Positions 62,771 to 64,000 of a stretch of 64,000 nucleotides of DNA are shown one piece after another; positions within the stretch are counted from its first letter, which is position 1, and the number at the start of each line of letters is the position of its first letter. Position numbers and translations under genes: made by a program. The stretch lies in NCBI GenBank assembly GCA_944331895.1, contig CALVIX010000002.1, forward strand, positions 33,099-97,098. Direction: 5' to 3'. The DNA comes from an uncultured Bacilli bacterium (GTDB lineage: Bacteria > Bacillota_I > Bacilli_A > RF39 > UBA660). Below the pieces are notes generated by a model. That model was not told the origin of the DNA. It saw only the letters and a program-made list of their open reading frames with translations, and did no database searches.

Positions 62771-62803
62771 CTATAAAAATAAAGACACCCAAAAACGAGT
62801 GCC
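62771..62803 (-). terminator. Hairpin between rpsO and pnp (attenuator or partial terminator)
   Basis: On the minus strand GGCACTC and GGGTGTC pair (two G-T pairs) over a T-rich loop, followed by TTTATTTTT. Since pnp has no separate clear promoter here, readthrough is likely. Confidence 0.6.
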
Positions 62804-62814
62804 TACTTTTTTCC

Positions 62815-63084
62815 TTATTTTCTTAAACCTAAGTCTTTAACGATTTTTCTATATCTAGTAACGTCAGTTTTGAATAAGTAATTTAATAAACTACGTCTTT
62901 GTCCTACTTTCTTTAAAAGTCCTCTTCTAGAATGATAATCGTGACTATGTACTTTTAAGTGTTCAGTTAATTCTTTGATCTCTTCAGTTAAAATAGCAAT
63001 TTGTACTTCAGAAGATCCTGTATCTTTTGCATCTTTCGCAAATTTCTTTACGATTTCTGCTTTCTTTTCTTTACTTAAAGCCAT
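62815..63084 (-). CDS. rpsO: 30S ribosomal protein S15
   Basis: The 89-residue protein has the whole S15 sequence: [61 protein letters not shown] and a basic end. It binds 16S rRNA in the central domain. GAAAGGAG precedes the ATG at 63084. The leader just upstream can fold (63110-63153), as expected for S15 self-control. pnp follows on the same strand. Confidence 0.97.
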   Translation of the reverse strand: MALSKEKKAEIVKKFAKDAKDTGSSEVQIAILTEEIKELTEHLKVHSHDYHSRRGLLKKVGQRRSLLNYLFKTDVTRYRKIVKDLGLRK

Positions 63085-63109
63085 GTCTGTTCTCCTTTCT
63101 TATAATACG

Positions 63110-63153
63110 CTTATTCCGAGAAAAAGTCGGAGACTTCTTAAACCAAGAATAAG
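63110..63153 (-). promoter_or_regulatory. rpsO: Folded leader upstream of rpsO, candidate S15 control site
   Basis: An outer stem CTTATTC/GAATAAG (63110-63116 with 63147-63153) encloses an inner stem TCCGA/TCGGA (63115-63119 with 63127-63131) and a side arm. S15 represses its own mRNA in many bacteria through varied structures; that this one does so is inferred. It starts 26 bases before the start codon. Confidence 0.5.
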
Positions 63154-63208
63154 TACATTTATAATATACATGAAATTTTATGAAGTTTCAAGTCTTTTTA
63201 TACAGTTT

Positions 63209-64000
63209 TTACTTTTTTAAAGCTCCGTTTACAACATTTGAAAACCGCTTACAAAGCCTTTTCGTCGTTTTATCGTCTTTTTCCTCCACTGCTCTCTTAT
63301 ATTCCTTCATTGTTTGAAATAATTTCGTAAGAACAACTTCGTTGACTGGATCTGAATAAATTCCCAATGTCTCTTTCATTTCTGCTTCGCGCAACATTTG
63401 AAATCCCACTTTTGAAACATCTTGGAATAATGGAATATAAGAGTCCGACCATGGATTTCGTGCTATTACAGTCCCATCTTTCGGAAAGATTCCACCTTGT
63501 CGATCCATCTTTCTTTCGCAAAGTCTCGCATCTTTCTGAGTCAATACTTCGTTAATCGAAGAGAAACGATTCCACTTTACGTTTTGTTTTCCATAAAAAT
63601 AATTTTTGTGTACGATATTGACACCACATTTTTCGGAAAGGCTCAACATTTCGCGATCGTGAATATAAAGCTTATAATGATATGTAAGTGCGTGTTTTAA
63701 TTCATGTAAGAGTACGATATCCATATTTGGGTGATCGATGCGATCTAGACCACAAACAATGAGTTTTCGCACTCTGATCTTTCCGTTGTCGTTTACTAAA
63801 ACCGGACGAAAACTACCTAGACTTGCCTCTAACATTTCTAAGATCAACGTTTGTGGTAAAGCATCATAATTCTTTTCGTTGCGATAAAACAACTTCCATA
63901 TATAATCATAATCTTCTCGATTGATATGTGGATATAAAAATAAAAGTTCATCAAAAACACGAGAGAAATAATCACGATATTCTTCTCCATACAACGTACA
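63209..64000 (-). CDS. Putative zinc-metallopeptidase-like protein, 5'-truncated
   Basis: The frame is open to the window edge, so the start is missing; at least 263 residues are visible. The string VLLHELKHALTYH (about residue 95 of the visible part) is an HExxH zinc motif, later followed by SSINEVLTQKDARLCERKM, where the Glu could be a third ligand. A YGEEYRDYFSRVFDELLFLY head and a charged helical tail surround this. Similar proteins occur in gut Bacillota without known function. No signal peptide is visible. Confidence 0.65.
   Translation of the reverse strand, partial: CTLYGEEYRDYFSRVFDELLFLYPHINREDYDYIWKLFYRNEKNYDALPQTLILEMLEASLGSFRPVLVNDNGKIRVRKLIVCGLDRIDHPNMDIVLLHELKHALTYHYKLYIHDREMLSLSEKCGVNIVHKNYFYGKQNVKWNRFSSINEVLTQKDARLCERKMDRQGGIFPKDGTVIARNPWSDSYIPLFQDVSKVGFQMLREAEMKETLGIYSDPVNEVVLTKLFQTMKEYKRAVEEKDDKTTKRLCKRFSNVVNGALKK

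Noticed and set aside
1..64000. tRNA, rRNA, CRISPR arrays and alternative genetic code
   Set aside because: No cloverleaf-like or rRNA-like stretches and no regularly spaced repeats were noticed; in-frame TGA is used only as a stop.

Overview
The window is chromosomal DNA of a low-GC, Gram-positive-type bacterium (Bacillota). It carries a Bacillus-like dnaG–rpoD–trmK–yqfQ-like block, ylmH, a ylbJ/ylbL pair, comEA–comEC, the sporulation-family genes spoIVB and spoIIM, and Shine-Dalgarno sites of the AGGTGAT type. TGA is used as a stop (for example at 1398-1400 and 57157-57159), so the code is standard and a Mycoplasma-type code is excluded. An uncultured gut-type lineage near Bacilli/Erysipelotrichia or the deep Clostridia is my inference; the sequence does not name the species. 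I see no rRNA, tRNA, CRISPR array or insertion sequence.

Layout. 1-5255 (+): the end of a large membrane protein, two unknown genes, an ABC-F ATPase and ylmH. 5289-8477 (-): an arylsulfotransferase downstream of peptide deformylase, plus a tiny YjcZ-like protein. 8587-12560 (+): ftsW and the competence genes comEA and comEC, followed by a 480-base gap with a decayed copy of the comEC tail. 13041-19203: uvsE, the dnaG–rpoD operon, trmK and a yqfQ-like gene, with two small membrane-protein genes on the other strand. 19319-26742: a type IV pilus/competence-pseudopilus cluster with a PilC that has a 245-residue N-terminal extension, a prepilin peptidase, a PilB-type ATPase on the opposite strand, and two pilin-like proteins whose bodies are glycine-rich domains. 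26739-31008: ylbJ/ylbL, a TasA-headed leucine-rich-repeat surface protein and a phospholipase-C-like protein. 31105-36597: mutS, two small membrane proteins, nusB, and xseA–xseB, whose promoter contains a perfect SOS-type operator. 36667-37799: an out-of-frame junction between the head of a TasA-like gene and the tail of a DUF5305 gene. 37924-43062: spoIVB, an Eis-like acetyltransferase, a 38-residue membrane protein, spoIIM, a secreted glucosaminidase-like protein and mnmA. 43142-48119: a more AT-rich accessory stretch with two HTH regulators, a 416-residue orphan, a small hydrophobic partner protein, decayed sequence, a frameshifted membrane protein, a membrane-anchored NERD protein and a Lys/Asn-rich 46-residue protein. 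48145-64000: mainly housekeeping genes (zupT, phosphohexomutase, xerD, corA, rarA, gpsA, holA, pnp, rpsO) with several unknowns; the last gene runs off the window.

How the genes fit together. DNA uptake is the clearest theme: comEA/comEC supply the membrane DNA receptor and channel, and PilB/PilC/prepilin peptidase plus the pilin-like proteins could build the pseudopilus or a pilus. DNA maintenance is spread across the window (uvsE, mutS, xseAB, rarA, xerD, holA, dnaG). Cell-surface biology is represented by two TasA-type heads, glycine-rich pilins, a peptidoglycan hydrolase and the arylsulfotransferase. Most transcription units are one or two genes long. They begin at an extended -10 promoter set directly against the Shine-Dalgarno sequence and end at a clear hairpin-plus-T-run terminator.

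The observations I consider most worth checking are the glycine-rich pilin cluster with its extended PilC, the SOS box inside the xseAB promoter, the TasA-like/DUF5305 junction, and the accessory stretch at 43-48 kb.
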